From: Chitinophaga alhagiae
GTDB lineage: Bacteria; Bacteroidota; Bacteroidia; Chitinophagales; Chitinophagaceae
Reading direction: 5' to 3'
NCBI RefSeq assembly: GCF_003568665.1
Contig: NZ_QXMH01000004.1
Coordinates: forward strand, 104,942-168,941
DNA length: 64,000 nucleotides
In this document: in pieces, positions 16,019-24,296 of the stretch
Numbering within the stretch: position 1 is the first letter of the stretch
Layout: each line of letters begins with the position of its first letter
Translations under genes and position numbers: made by a program
Notes under the pieces: generated by a model
The model's input: the letters and a program-made list of their open reading frames with translations, nothing else
Databases searched by the model: none
What the model was told of the DNA's origin: nothing

Positions 16019-18196
16019 TTATATCGGCAAGGCCTGGTGATGTTGCCATAAACGGGAATACACGGCGTTATTGCCCAGCAGGGCCGCATGGGTGCCTTCT
16101 TCGGCAATGGCGCCGTCTTGCAGCACCACTATTTTGTCCGCATGCATCACGGTACTGAGGCGGTGGGCAATAACGATGATGGTTTTACCATTGTTCCGGA
16201 GCTGCTGCATTACTTCCTGCACGTATTGGTCAGACACGGAATCCAGGGAAGAGGTGGCCTCGTCCAGTATCAGGATGTCCGGGTTGCGGTAGAGCGCGCG
16301 GGCAATGGCAATACGCTGCCGCTGGCCGCCGGAGAGGTTAACGCCATGTTCTCCCAGCGGAGTATTGAAACCTTCCGGCAGTTTCTCTATAAAGTTCAGG
16401 ATGCCCAGCTGGGCCGAAATGCGGAGCACGCGCTGCATATCCGGCTCAAACTCTCCCACGGCAATATTTTCCAGCACTGTTGCGGCAAAAAGGTCTATCT
16501 GCTGCGGTACTACGCTTACCCGGCGGCGCAGGCTCTCATGGTCTATATACCTGATATCCATGTTCCCGATCTGGATGCTGCCGGACTGCAGGGGATAGAT
16601 ATTCTGTAGCAGCGCCATCAGCGTGCTTTTGCCGGAACCGCTCTCTCCCACTACGGCGGTGATCTGGCCGCGGGGTATCTGCAGGCTGAAATTCCGGAAC
16701 ACCTCCACGCGGGTGCCATAGCGGAAAAACACGTTGGTGAACTGGATATTGCCCACGTCTTCCGGCGTCAGCCGTACCTTGTTGGCGGTCTCTTCCTGGT
16801 CCAGGTCCATGATCTCGAAAAGGCGGTCCGCGGCAATAAGCGCGTCCTGCATGCTTCTGTTGGCGCCTATCAGGGCCATGGCGGGGCCGGTAAAGTACCC
16901 TACAATGGCGTAGAAGCTCAACAGCTCGCCCGGGCTCAATTGCCGGTCAAGCACAAAATAGGAGCCCGCCCAGAGCAATATCACTACAAACGCGCTGGTA
17001 ATGAAACCGCCGGCGGTGCCAATGCCGAGGTTGGTCATGGAGGCGGAAAAGATAGACCGCAGCAGCTTCACAAAGCGGTTCTCTGTTTTGATATTAGCAT
17101 ATTCTTCCAGCCCGAAACGCTTGATGGTGGCTACGGAGTTAAGAGACTCCACCAGCTGGCTGCCCAGTTCCGCGTTGTCTTCCATCAGCCGGCGTTGCAT
17201 TTTTTTGTTCACCTGGTTACTGATCCAGTATATAAGGGCGTATACCGGCAATATGCACAGTACTATGAGCGCCAGTTTCCAGTAGTAGGTAAACATCAGG
17301 CCGAAAGAGAACAGTACAATGAACACGTTCACCACCAGGCCAATGGCCACATCGTTGATGAATACCCTGATCTTCACCGCGTCATTGATGCGGGAGGTGA
17401 TCTCCCCTACGCGCATGGTATCAAAAAACTGCTGGGGCAGGCGCAGCAGGTGTTTATAGTAGCCCAGTATCAGTTGTGCGTCTATCTGCTGCCCGGTTTT
17501 AAGGGCAAATACGCTTTTGAGCTGCCCCACGAACATTTGCAGCACCAGTATCAGCAGCATGATAACGCCCAGCAGGTTCAGCAGGTTCTTATTGCCTTCC
17601 ACCAGCACGTTGTCTACGATCTTCTGCACGTAAATAGAAGTAGACAGGCCCAGCACCGTGTAAATAATGGCGCCGAAGAGCGCCTGCAGCACCACGGAAC
17701 GGTGGGGGCGCAGCAGGTACCAGAAACGCTGCAGGTGGGAAACCTTTTCGTTGCCGGGCCTGAACTCGTTTCCCGGCATGAGCAGTACCAGCACGTTGGT
17801 CCAGATGGCCTTGAACTGCGCGTGGGTCATTTTATGGAACTGCCCGTCCGCGGGGTCCATCACCACCACCTGCGTTTTGGTAACACGGTATACTACTACA
17901 AAGTGGTGCAGCTTTTCCTGTATGATCACATGGGCAATGGCGGGCTTGGGTATATTGAACAGCGCTTCGAACGGGCCTTTCACGCCTTTAGCCTGAAAAC
18001 CCAGCTTGCCGGCCGCTTCCACCACGCCCAGCACGTTGGTGCCTTTGCTGTCTGTGGCGGCCAGCTGCCGGATGCGGGACACGGGCATCTGGAGGTTATA
18101 GTACGCGGCAATAGACGCCAGGCAAGCGGCGCCGCAGTCACTGATATCCCGCTGGCGAACGCGGGTGCTTTTTTTAAGTCTTGCGGTAGTGGACAT
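16019..18196 (-). CDS. C39-peptidase ABC exporter (bacteriocin/peptide type)
   Basis: A 725-residue inner-membrane exporter of the peptidase-containing (PCAT) class. Residues ~10-135 are a C39 cysteine protease with Cys21 (DISDCGAACLA), His97/98 (KLHHFVVVY) and Asp114 (MDPADG), which cleave double-glycine leaders. A six-helix ABC transmembrane domain spans ~155-450. The nucleotide-binding domain has Walker A GESGSGKST near 515, signature LSGGQRQR near 615, Walker B LILDEATSSLD, and the His switch IAHRLS. All catalytic residues are intact. It lies three bases after its HlyD partner; no leader-peptide substrate gene is visible nearby. Confidence 0.92.
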   Translation of the reverse strand: MSTTARLKKSTRVRQRDISDCGAACLASIAAYYNLQMPVSRIRQLAATDSKGTNVLGVVEAAGKLGFQAKGVKGPFEALFNIPKPAIAHVIIQEKLHHFVVVYRVTKTQVVVMDPADGQFHKMTHAQFKAIWTNVLVLLMPGNEFRPGNEKVSHLQRFWYLLRPHRSVVLQALFGAIIYTVLGLSTSIYVQKIVDNVLVEGNKNLLNLLGVIMLLILVLQMFVGQLKSVFALKTGQQIDAQLILGYYKHLLRLPQQFFDTMRVGEITSRINDAVKIRVFINDVAIGLVVNVFIVLFSFGLMFTYYWKLALIVLCILPVYALIYWISNQVNKKMQRRLMEDNAELGSQLVESLNSVATIKRFGLEEYANIKTENRFVKLLRSIFSASMTNLGIGTAGGFITSAFVVILLWAGSYFVLDRQLSPGELLSFYAIVGYFTGPAMALIGANRSMQDALIAADRLFEIMDLDQEETANKVRLTPEDVGNIQFTNVFFRYGTRVEVFRNFSLQIPRGQITAVVGESGSGKSTLMALLQNIYPLQSGSIQIGNMDIRYIDHESLRRRVSVVPQQIDLFAATVLENIAVGEFEPDMQRVLRISAQLGILNFIEKLPEGFNTPLGEHGVNLSGGQRQRIAIARALYRNPDILILDEATSSLDSVSDQYVQEVMQQLRNNGKTIIVIAHRLSTVMHADKIVVLQDGAIAEEGTHAALLGNNAVYSRLWQHHQALPI

Positions 18197-18199
18197 GGT

Positions 18200-19357
18200 T
18201 TAATTTTTTCCGGCGGTATGAGGGTTCACCCAGTCGTCTGCTTTATCATATAACAATTGGAACAGGCTGCGTTGCGTGAGTATGAAGCGGGCCTGTAGCG
18301 TCATGCCTTTTTTGAGCGTACCTCTCACGCCGCCGGCCGTTTGCAGCTCTGTGGCGTCAAACACGCATTTCACCTTGAACACCGGCTGGTTCTCCGCCAG
18401 GGTAAAATCATTGTCTACGCTTTGCACGGTACCGTTCACCGTTCCCCAGTCGTTATAATTAAAAGCATCTACCTGGAACTTAACGGGCATGCCTGCACGC
18501 AGGTAGCCGATGTCTTTGGGAGACACAAGGCATTCCGCCACCAGGTTGGAATCTGGCGAGATGATGCCGATGGCCTCACCCACCTGGATGTATCCCCCGG
18601 CGTACTTGCCGTTAAATTCCTGCAGCGTGCCGCTTACCGGCGCCTTGATCAGGTTCCATTCCTTCTGTTTTTCCAGCTGGTCCGCATCGGCCTGCAGGCG
18701 GTTGCTCTCCAGCCGGTAGCGGCTCAGCTCTTCCGCCCACGCACTTCGCTGCTGCTGCACGGCAAGGCTGTAGGCGGCTTTGGATTTATCATACTCGTAC
18801 TGCTTGTCCCGCAGTTCTTTTTCGGCTATCACCTTGTCTGCGAACAGTTTCCGGTACATCTCCAGGTCGCTCTCCAGCTTGCGCATGGTGGCCTGCTGCT
18901 CGTTGAGGGAAGATACGAAGCGGCTGTACTGTTGCTGGTACAGGGCAGACTGCAGCCCGCCGCCCCCACCGCCCGCGGCCAGGCGCGCCAGGTCACTCAC
19001 ATAGGTTTCCCGCTGCTTCAGCTCAAAGGAGGTCTGCAATAATTTACTGTTGCTAATGTCTTCCTGCAGGCGCAGGATCAACTGGCCCTTCTCCACATGC
19101 TGCCCTTCCGTTACCAGCACTTCCGCAATGGTACCGGCCACAAGGCTGCGCAGCTCGTTCTTTTCCGTTACCGGGCGTATAATGCCGGCAGACTGTACGG
19201 ACACATCCACTTTAATGAAAGGCAGCGCTATGAGGCTGAGCAGCACCGCCACAAGAACCGTTGTGTAGATCAATTGAGTACGCACCCGCACCCGTGGCAG
19301 CCACGTGAATGCAGATTGCTCAATGACCTCTACTGGGAATAACTGAGGCATGAACAA
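18200..19357 (-). CDS. HlyD-family membrane fusion protein
   Basis: A 385-residue periplasmic adaptor for the ABC exporter. A single N-terminal membrane helix (about 28-48, LIYTTVLVAVLLSLIALPFI) is followed by a beta/lipoyl half-motif (SLVAGTIAEVLVTEGQHVEKGQLILRL), a long coiled coil (~110-240, rich in E/Q/R/L with a Gly-rich insert AAGGGGGGL), the second lipoyl half (LIKAPVSGTLQEF) and a beta-barrel domain. The start may be at 19357 or six bases later at 19351. It precedes the exporter gene by three bases, so the pair forms one operon. Confidence 0.9.
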   Translation of the reverse strand: MFMPQLFPVEVIEQSAFTWLPRVRVRTQLIYTTVLVAVLLSLIALPFIKVDVSVQSAGIIRPVTEKNELRSLVAGTIAEVLVTEGQHVEKGQLILRLQEDISNSKLLQTSFELKQRETYVSDLARLAAGGGGGGLQSALYQQQYSRFVSSLNEQQATMRKLESDLEMYRKLFADKVIAEKELRDKQYEYDKSKAAYSLAVQQQRSAWAEELSRYRLESNRLQADADQLEKQKEWNLIKAPVSGTLQEFNGKYAGGYIQVGEAIGIISPDSNLVAECLVSPKDIGYLRAGMPVKFQVDAFNYNDWGTVNGTVQSVDNDFTLAENQPVFKVKCVFDATELQTAGGVRGTLKKGMTLQARFILTQRSLFQLLYDKADDWVNPHTAGKN

Positions 19358-19440
19358 ATTTCAAAAATGAAAAATGATGCTTAACGGTTCAAATGGTTAA
19401 CAAGCAAAATTTGCTTAAAGACGTAGGGGCAATTTACAAT

Positions 19441-19457
19441 TTATTATTGAATAATAA
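19441..19457. promoter_or_regulatory. 17-bp AT palindrome before the HlyD/ABC operon
   Basis: TTATTATT-G-AATAATAA is a perfect inverted repeat with 8-bp arms in the 111-base gap between rnhA and the HlyD gene. It could be an operator or an AT-rich hairpin; there is no GC stem, so it is not a normal terminator. Confidence 0.4.
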
Positions 19458-19468
19458 TATATGGTTTG

Positions 19469-19984
19469 TTACATCTTTGAGAAAAGGCCCTGGTCACCCT
19501 GCTCATACCCGGCATCTACCTGCAGGTGCCCGCCGTCTGCCGCTTCTGTGGCCAGCTGGTCACAGCGGTTGTTCTCCGGGTTGGTAGCATGCCCTTTCAC
19601 CCATTGGAAACGGATGCGGTGACGTTTGTATAACGGGATGAAACGCTCCCACAGGTCCCGGTTCTTCTTTTCCTTGAACCCGGTCTTCACCCAGTTCCAC
19701 AACCAGCCTTTTTCCACCGCGTTCACCACGTACTGGCTGTCTGTATAGATGGTAATGTTCAGGCCTTCCTTGGTCAGCACCTCCAGCGCTACTATCACTG
19801 CCAGCAGCTCCATCCTGTTATTGGTGGTCATGCGGTAACCCTGCGAAAGCTCTTTCCGCACGCTCCCCCAGATCAACACCACGCCATAACCGCCCCTGCC
19901 GGGGTTCCCTCTTGCCGAGCCGTCTGTATAAATGATCAATTGCTGATTTGCTGCCAATGCCGGTCTGTTTTTAGTAAGGCGCAA
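19469..19984 (-). CDS. rnhA: Ribonuclease HI
   Basis: A 171-residue cytoplasmic endonuclease that cuts the RNA strand of RNA-DNA hybrids. All catalytic residues are visible: Asp21 (IIYTDGSARGNPG), Glu59 (NNRMELLAV), Asp82 (IYTDSQYVV), His132 (VKGHATNPENN) and Asp142 (CDQLATEA). It has the basic-protrusion region (WLWNWVKTGFKEKKNRDLW). The N-terminal ~14 residues extend slightly beyond the core and contain an alternative no-Met start region, so the ATG at 19984 is kept. Confidence 0.95.
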   Translation of the reverse strand: MRLTKNRPALAANQQLIIYTDGSARGNPGRGGYGVVLIWGSVRKELSQGYRMTTNNRMELLAVIVALEVLTKEGLNITIYTDSQYVVNAVEKGWLWNWVKTGFKEKKNRDLWERFIPLYKRHRIRFQWVKGHATNPENNRCDQLATEAADGGHLQVDAGYEQGDQGLFSKM

Positions 19985-20107
19985 AAATAAGGGAATAATA
20001 AAACATACTTGATACCATATTCTAAATGTAAACGAAAATATCCCACAGTGTCAAGGCAAGCCTTTTAAGTGTAAACTATCTAGTAGCGCAAAAAGTGGAT
20101 ATGGAGG

Positions 20108-20596
20108 TTATTGGGCGTAAAGTTGCTTTGGTTCGGGTTTCTTTTGTTCAAAAGAGAAATTAATTTTATAATCTCCAAAGGTTTTTATAAAAAATAAAGC
20201 AGCAAGCACAAGCGTGAAAATAAAAGAACTTACAATTCCTATCCAAACATTTTTCCAAAAAGAGGGGGTAATAGGTGCAATAATGTTTTTAAGTATTTCG
20301 GCTTGTTGTGTTATAGCTTGTTGTTTGTAATTCGTTAATTCTTCATCAAGCACATTGTCAATAAAACCTTGTACTATCAATTCTGCTTTTATTCTGTAAC
20401 TTTCAATGGAACTTTCGGAAGAAGAAAAGTCGTTAAATGGGATTAACTCGGCATCTGTAAGGGTCTTCCCGCCCTCGTTTTGTTTTTCGATGTATTCGAC
20501 TTTGCTTTTTTTGTAAAGAGAATACGCTATGTGGCCAATTAAATCCGTATCATTTTCTACAAGTTTTGAATAGATATAGTTATAGTTTCTCTGCAT
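20108..20596 (-). CDS. Small membrane-anchored protein of an AT-rich two-gene cassette
   Basis: A 162-residue protein I do not recognise as a named family. The N-terminal half (1-85) is polar and predicted helical, with YIYSKLVENDTDLIGHIAYS and later a segment FNDFSSSESSIESYRI; residues ~85-108 may form a coiled coil; a single membrane helix spans ~113-138 (WKNVWIGIVSSFIFTLVLAA), followed by a short basic tail. The gene overlaps the upstream 71-residue gene by 17 bases, so the two are translationally coupled. Base composition is visibly AT-rich against GC-rich neighbours, suggesting horizontal gain. A membrane effector in a toxin or defence module is possible but unproven. Confidence 0.7.
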   Translation of the reverse strand: MQRNYNYIYSKLVENDTDLIGHIAYSLYKKSKVEYIEKQNEGGKTLTDAELIPFNDFSSSESSIESYRIKAELIVQGFIDNVLDEELTNYKQQAITQQAEILKNIIAPITPSFWKNVWIGIVSSFIFTLVLAALFFIKTFGDYKINFSFEQKKPEPKQLYAQ

Positions 20597-20795
20597 ATTG
20601 CTTTAGAGATTTTGCATAAGCCTCATTTATTTTATCTTTGCTAATTTCCCTGATTTTCACACTGCCGTTAAATACTGTTTTAGCTGTAATAATACCAGTA
20701 TATTTTTCCCTAGTGCTAAAGTCTACTCCTTTTAACACAAGATTACTATTGGCTCTCCTAATTGCTTCAGGCGATGTTTTAAATTTAAGTGTCAT
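20580..20795 (-). CDS. 71-residue partner protein of the AT-rich cassette
   Basis: A small protein (MTLKFKTSPEAIRRANSN...) without membrane segments. The stretch SPEAIRRANSNLVLKGVDFS resembles, by eye, the first helix region of VbhA-like antitoxins of Fic toxins (A/E-I-x-R-A-x-x-x-L-x-L-x-G), but the match is short and the usual Fic partner is absent. It is first in a two-gene unit, overlapping the membrane protein gene by 17 bases, and has a perfect palindrome 18 bases upstream of its start. Composition is AT-rich like its partner. Confidence 0.6.
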   Translation of the reverse strand: MTLKFKTSPEAIRRANSNLVLKGVDFSTREKYTGIITAKTVFNGSVKIREISKDKINEAYAKSLKQYAEKL

Positions 20796-20812
20796 AATTT
20801 CAAGTCGATTTA

Positions 20813-20826
20813 GGTTTACTTAAACC
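20813..20826. promoter_or_regulatory. Palindrome upstream of the AT-rich cassette
   Basis: GGTTTA-CT-TAAACC is a perfect inverted repeat with 6-bp arms, 17 bases upstream of the minus-strand start at 20795. The position fits an operator controlling the two-gene unit. Confidence 0.5.
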
Positions 20827-20916
20827 AATGAAATGACAATAAAGATAGTAAAAAAACACGAGTAATAAGTAAAGCCACCCCTGAAGACAATATTTTCCGC
20901 AGCAACGCTACCCCGC

Positions 20917-22554
20917 CTAGACCTGTATCACCCCTGTGCGGAACGCCTCTTCCACCGGCGCATGGTTGGCCGCGGCCAGGCATTCCGCCACTATCTGCCG
21001 CGTTTGCGCGGGGTCAATGATGGCGTCTACCCATAAACGCGCCGCGGCATAGTAGGGCGTGGTTTGCGCGTTGTATTTGTCTGTAATGTTTTTCAGCAGC
21101 TTCGTTTCTTCCGCGGGAGAAATGGTCTCTCCCTTTGCCTTGAGGGAGGCCACCTGTATCTGCAACAGTGTTTTGGCGGCCTGCTCCCCACCCATCACCG
21201 CTATTTTGGCATTGGGCCAGGCAAAAATAAAACGGGGGTCGTAAGCCTTGCCGCACATGGCATAGTTGCCCGCGCCGTAAGAGTTACCGATGATCACGGT
21301 GATCTTGGGCACTACGGAATTGGCTACCGCGTTCACCAGCTTGGCGCCGTCTTTGATAATGCCGGCGTGCTCGCTGCGGCTGCCTACCATAAACCCCGTT
21401 ACGTCCTGCAAGAAAAGGAGCGGTATCTTTTTCTGGTTGCAGTTCATAATGAAACGGGCGGCCTTGTCTGCGCTGTCATTATAAATAACGCCGCCCATCT
21501 GCATCTCTCCTTTTTTGCTTTTCACTATTTTGCGCTGGTTGGCTACAATGCCCACCGCCCAGCCGTCTATACGCGCATAACCGCAGAGGATGGTCTTGCC
21601 ATAGTCCTGCTTGTATTCATCAAACACGCCGCCGTCTACCAGCCTTGTTATCACCTCATGCACGTCGTAAGATTTGCTGCTGTCTTCCGGGATAATGCCA
21701 TACAGTTCCTCCGCCGGTTTCAGCGGGGCTACCGGGGCAATGCGGTCAAAGCCGGCGCCGGTATTGTGCCCCAGCCGGGCTACAATGTCCCTGATCCGGT
21801 CAAGGCATTCCTGGTCTGTTTTGAACCGGTAATCCGCAATGCCTGAAATTTCTGTATGCGTAACGGCGCCGCCCAGGGTTTCCGCATCTACCTCCTCCCC
21901 TATGGCGGCCTTTACCAGGTAGGGCCCGGCCAGGAAAATGGAGCCGTTGCCTTCCACCATCAGTACTTCGTCGCTCATAATAGGCAGGTACGCCCCGCCG
22001 GCCACGCAGCTGCCCATTACGGCGGCAATCTGCGTAATGCCCATGGCGCTCATGCGGGCGTTGTTGCGGAAAATGCGGCCAAAATGCTCCTTGTCCGGGA
22101 AGATCTCGTCCTGCATAGGCAGGTATACCCCGGCGCTGTCTACCAGGTAAATAACAGGCAGCCTGTTTTCCATGGCAATTTCCTGCAGGCGCAGGTTCTT
22201 TTTGCCGGTAAGGGGGAACCATGCCCCGGCTTTTACCGTCATATCATTGGCCACTATGACGCACTGGCGGCCGCTCACATAACCCAAACCGGCTACAGTG
22301 CCGCCGGCCGGGCAGCCACCATGCTCGGCATACATATCGTACGCGGTGAAAGCCCCTATTTCCGTAAAGATGGTATTTTTGTCTATAAGATAACTGATCC
22401 GTTCCCGGGGGCTCAGTTTGCCCCGCTGCCTGAGCTTTTCCAGGCTTTTTTTCCCTCCTCCCTGCTCTACTACGGCCAACCTTTGTTTCATTGTGCTGAG
22501 CAGCCTGCGCATCGTATCCTCATTTTTATTAAATTCCAGTTGCTGTTGCTCCAT
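20917..22554 (-). CDS. Acyl-CoA carboxylase beta subunit (methylcrotonyl/propionyl type)
   Basis: A 545-residue carboxyltransferase with two crotonase-fold halves. Signatures: RERISYLIDKNTIFTEIGAFT near the N-terminus, YLVDSAGVYLPMQDEIFPD and GSCVAGGAYLPIMSDE in the first half, and FLQDVTGFMVGSRSEHAGIIKDGAK and GNSYGAGNYAMCGKAYDPRF (in part) in the second. The overall sequence is closest to methylcrotonyl-CoA carboxylase beta (leucine breakdown). The biotin-carrying alpha subunit is not adjacent, so the partner must be elsewhere. It is divergent from the DinB gene across 92 bases. Confidence 0.87.
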   Translation of the reverse strand: MEQQQLEFNKNEDTMRRLLSTMKQRLAVVEQGGGKKSLEKLRQRGKLSPRERISYLIDKNTIFTEIGAFTAYDMYAEHGGCPAGGTVAGLGYVSGRQCVIVANDMTVKAGAWFPLTGKKNLRLQEIAMENRLPVIYLVDSAGVYLPMQDEIFPDKEHFGRIFRNNARMSAMGITQIAAVMGSCVAGGAYLPIMSDEVLMVEGNGSIFLAGPYLVKAAIGEEVDAETLGGAVTHTEISGIADYRFKTDQECLDRIRDIVARLGHNTGAGFDRIAPVAPLKPAEELYGIIPEDSSKSYDVHEVITRLVDGGVFDEYKQDYGKTILCGYARIDGWAVGIVANQRKIVKSKKGEMQMGGVIYNDSADKAARFIMNCNQKKIPLLFLQDVTGFMVGSRSEHAGIIKDGAKLVNAVANSVVPKITVIIGNSYGAGNYAMCGKAYDPRFIFAWPNAKIAVMGGEQAAKTLLQIQVASLKAKGETISPAEETKLLKNITDKYNAQTTPYYAAARLWVDAIIDPAQTRQIVAECLAAANHAPVEEAFRTGVIQV

Positions 22555-22646
22555 AATGTGGTATTTAATTTGACTAAAAGTAAGGGAAAATGGGGGAATG
22601 GCCTGTTAATTGTGAATGGAACAACAGCCACCAAACCTAAATAGTC

Positions 22647-23111
22647 ATGTCCACACTCGTTGTTTTATCAGAGTCCCTCCAGCATATCTATCACGGCACA
22701 CCCTGGCTGGATGTGACCTTTCTTGAGCACCTGCAGGAAACGGACGCGGAGCAGGCCACCCGCCGGGTTGGCGAAAGCCACAACATCTGGGAACTGGTGA
22801 ACCATATCATTTTCTGGCACCAGAACGTGACCCGCAAACTGAAAGGCGAAAAGCCGGAGCAGGAAGGAGACCTCCCGGACTTCTACCTCCCGGAGAACCA
22901 CGGGGAAAATAACTGGCAGGCCACCCTGCAGCGGCTGGAACATTCCATGACCCAAATGGTGGAAACAATCCGTAACTTTCCGGAAGAGAAGCTGTATACG
23001 CCCGTGCCGGAAACGCAGCACAACGCCCATTATTACATACAGGGCGTTTTACAGCATGCAGCTTACCACCTGGGGCAGATCGTACTGCTCAGGAAGCACG
23101 TTATACAATAA
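22647..23111 (+). CDS. DinB-family protein
   Basis: A 154-residue four-helix-bundle protein. The metal-binding histidines of the DinB/YfiT fold are in place: His in ELVNHIIFWHQN and two in the C-terminal HAAYHLGQIVLLRKH. Family members include thiol transferases and damage-inducible proteins; the specific activity cannot be read from sequence. It is followed 12 bases later by the DUF1624-like gene on the same strand. Confidence 0.88.
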   Translation: MSTLVVLSESLQHIYHGTPWLDVTFLEHLQETDAEQATRRVGESHNIWELVNHIIFWHQNVTRKLKGEKPEQEGDLPDFYLPENHGENNWQATLQRLEHSMTQMVETIRNFPEEKLYTPVPETQHNAHYYIQGVLQHAAYHLGQIVLLRKHVIQ

Positions 23112-23123
23112 CAAACCATCCGT

Positions 23124-24296
23124 ATGCCAGCACCCCAATTGCCCCGCGGGCGCGTGTACAGTGTAGATGTGTTAAGAGGGCTGATCATGATCATTATGGC
23201 GCTAGACCACGTGCGCGATTTTTTCCATGCATCAGCCATGACGCAAGACCCGCTGGACGCCCAGACCACTACTCCCATGTTGTACTTCACCCGCTGGGTC
23301 ACCCACTTCTGCGCGCCGCTGTTCGTACTGCTCTCCGGCTTGTCCGTACGCCTGATGCATACCCGCAAAAGCACGGCGGAGATCAGCCGCTTCCTGCTCA
23401 CGCGGGGCCTGTGGCTGATACTGATAGAGGTAACGGTGGTGTCTCTGGGCCTTACTTTCAACCCTTTGCTGAACGTGATGATATTACAGGTCATCTGGGC
23501 CATCGGCATCGGCTTCCTGTTCCTGGCCCTGCTGGTGTGGCTGCCCTGGCAGGCCGTGCTGGGCCTGGGCATACTCATTGCCGCCGGGCATAACCTGCTG
23601 GACTATGTACAGGCCCGGCCCGGCTTTCAACCGGGCGTGCTGTGGGAATTTGCGCACCAGACGCGGTACACTTTTTACGAGTTGTTTCCGGGGCATGGCG
23701 TGATCGTGATCTATCCCTTCCTGCCCTGGGTGGGCATTATGCTCCTGGGTTACGGCCTGGGCCGTGTGTTTGAGGGAGATGTGGATGCCGGCCGCAGGAA
23801 AAGAACGCTCATCACCGCCGGCCTCTCCATGCTGGCCATTTTCCTGGTGCTGCGCGGCTGGAATATCTATGGCGACCCGGACCCCTGGGCAGGCTCCTTC
23901 TATGCTTTCATGAACGTGGAAAAGTACCCGCCATCCCTGTTATACGCCTGTGCCACTATTGGGCCGGGCCTGCTGATGCTGGCGGCGCTGGAACATACGC
24001 GCAACCGCGTTACCGAAGTGGCCAAAGTATATGGCAGCGTGCCGTTCTTTTATTACATCCTGCATTTTTACCTGATACACGCGCTGTGCGTAGCGGCTTT
24101 CTTTATCAGCGGGTATGGTGTAAACGATATTGTAACACCCAACCAGCTGTTCCTTTTCAGGCCGCCCAGCTTCGGTTACCCGCTGTGGGCGGTCTACCTG
24201 ATCTGGATAATCGTGGTGGCCATACTGTACCGCCCCTGCCGCTGGTACTCGCAGTACAAACAAACACACCGGCAATGGTGGCTCAGTTACCTGTAG
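23124..24296 (+). CDS. DUF1624 / heparan-alpha-glucosaminide N-acetyltransferase-like membrane protein
   Basis: A 390-residue integral membrane protein with about ten hydrophobic segments. The N-terminal RVYSVDVLRGLIMIIMALDHVRDFF is the hallmark of this acyltransferase-like family (Asp and His in LDHVRD). FYILHFYLIHALC late in the protein is a second conserved block. Predicted role: transmembrane acyl or acetyl transfer, substrate unknown. Its 3' end overlaps the convergent MarR-GNAT gene by 14 bases. Confidence 0.82.
   Translation: MPAPQLPRGRVYSVDVLRGLIMIIMALDHVRDFFHASAMTQDPLDAQTTTPMLYFTRWVTHFCAPLFVLLSGLSVRLMHTRKSTAEISRFLLTRGLWLILIEVTVVSLGLTFNPLLNVMILQVIWAIGIGFLFLALLVWLPWQAVLGLGILIAAGHNLLDYVQARPGFQPGVLWEFAHQTRYTFYELFPGHGVIVIYPFLPWVGIMLLGYGLGRVFEGDVDAGRRKRTLITAGLSMLAIFLVLRGWNIYGDPDPWAGSFYAFMNVEKYPPSLLYACATIGPGLLMLAALEHTRNRVTEVAKVYGSVPFFYYILHFYLIHALCVAAFFISGYGVNDIVTPNQLFLFRPPSFGYPLWAVYLIWIIVVAILYRPCRWYSQYKQTHRQWWLSYL

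Noticed and set aside
16940..18253. Long plus-strand frame (437 codons) opposite the C39 ABC exporter
   Set aside because: Antisense shadow; composition rich in His/Gln/Val, no domain, whereas the minus-strand gene has all catalytic motifs.
19393..19587. Plus-strand 64-codon frame as possible leader peptide for the exporter
   Set aside because: Its second half is antisense to rnhA, there is no GG cleavage site, and it is on the opposite strand to the exporter operon.
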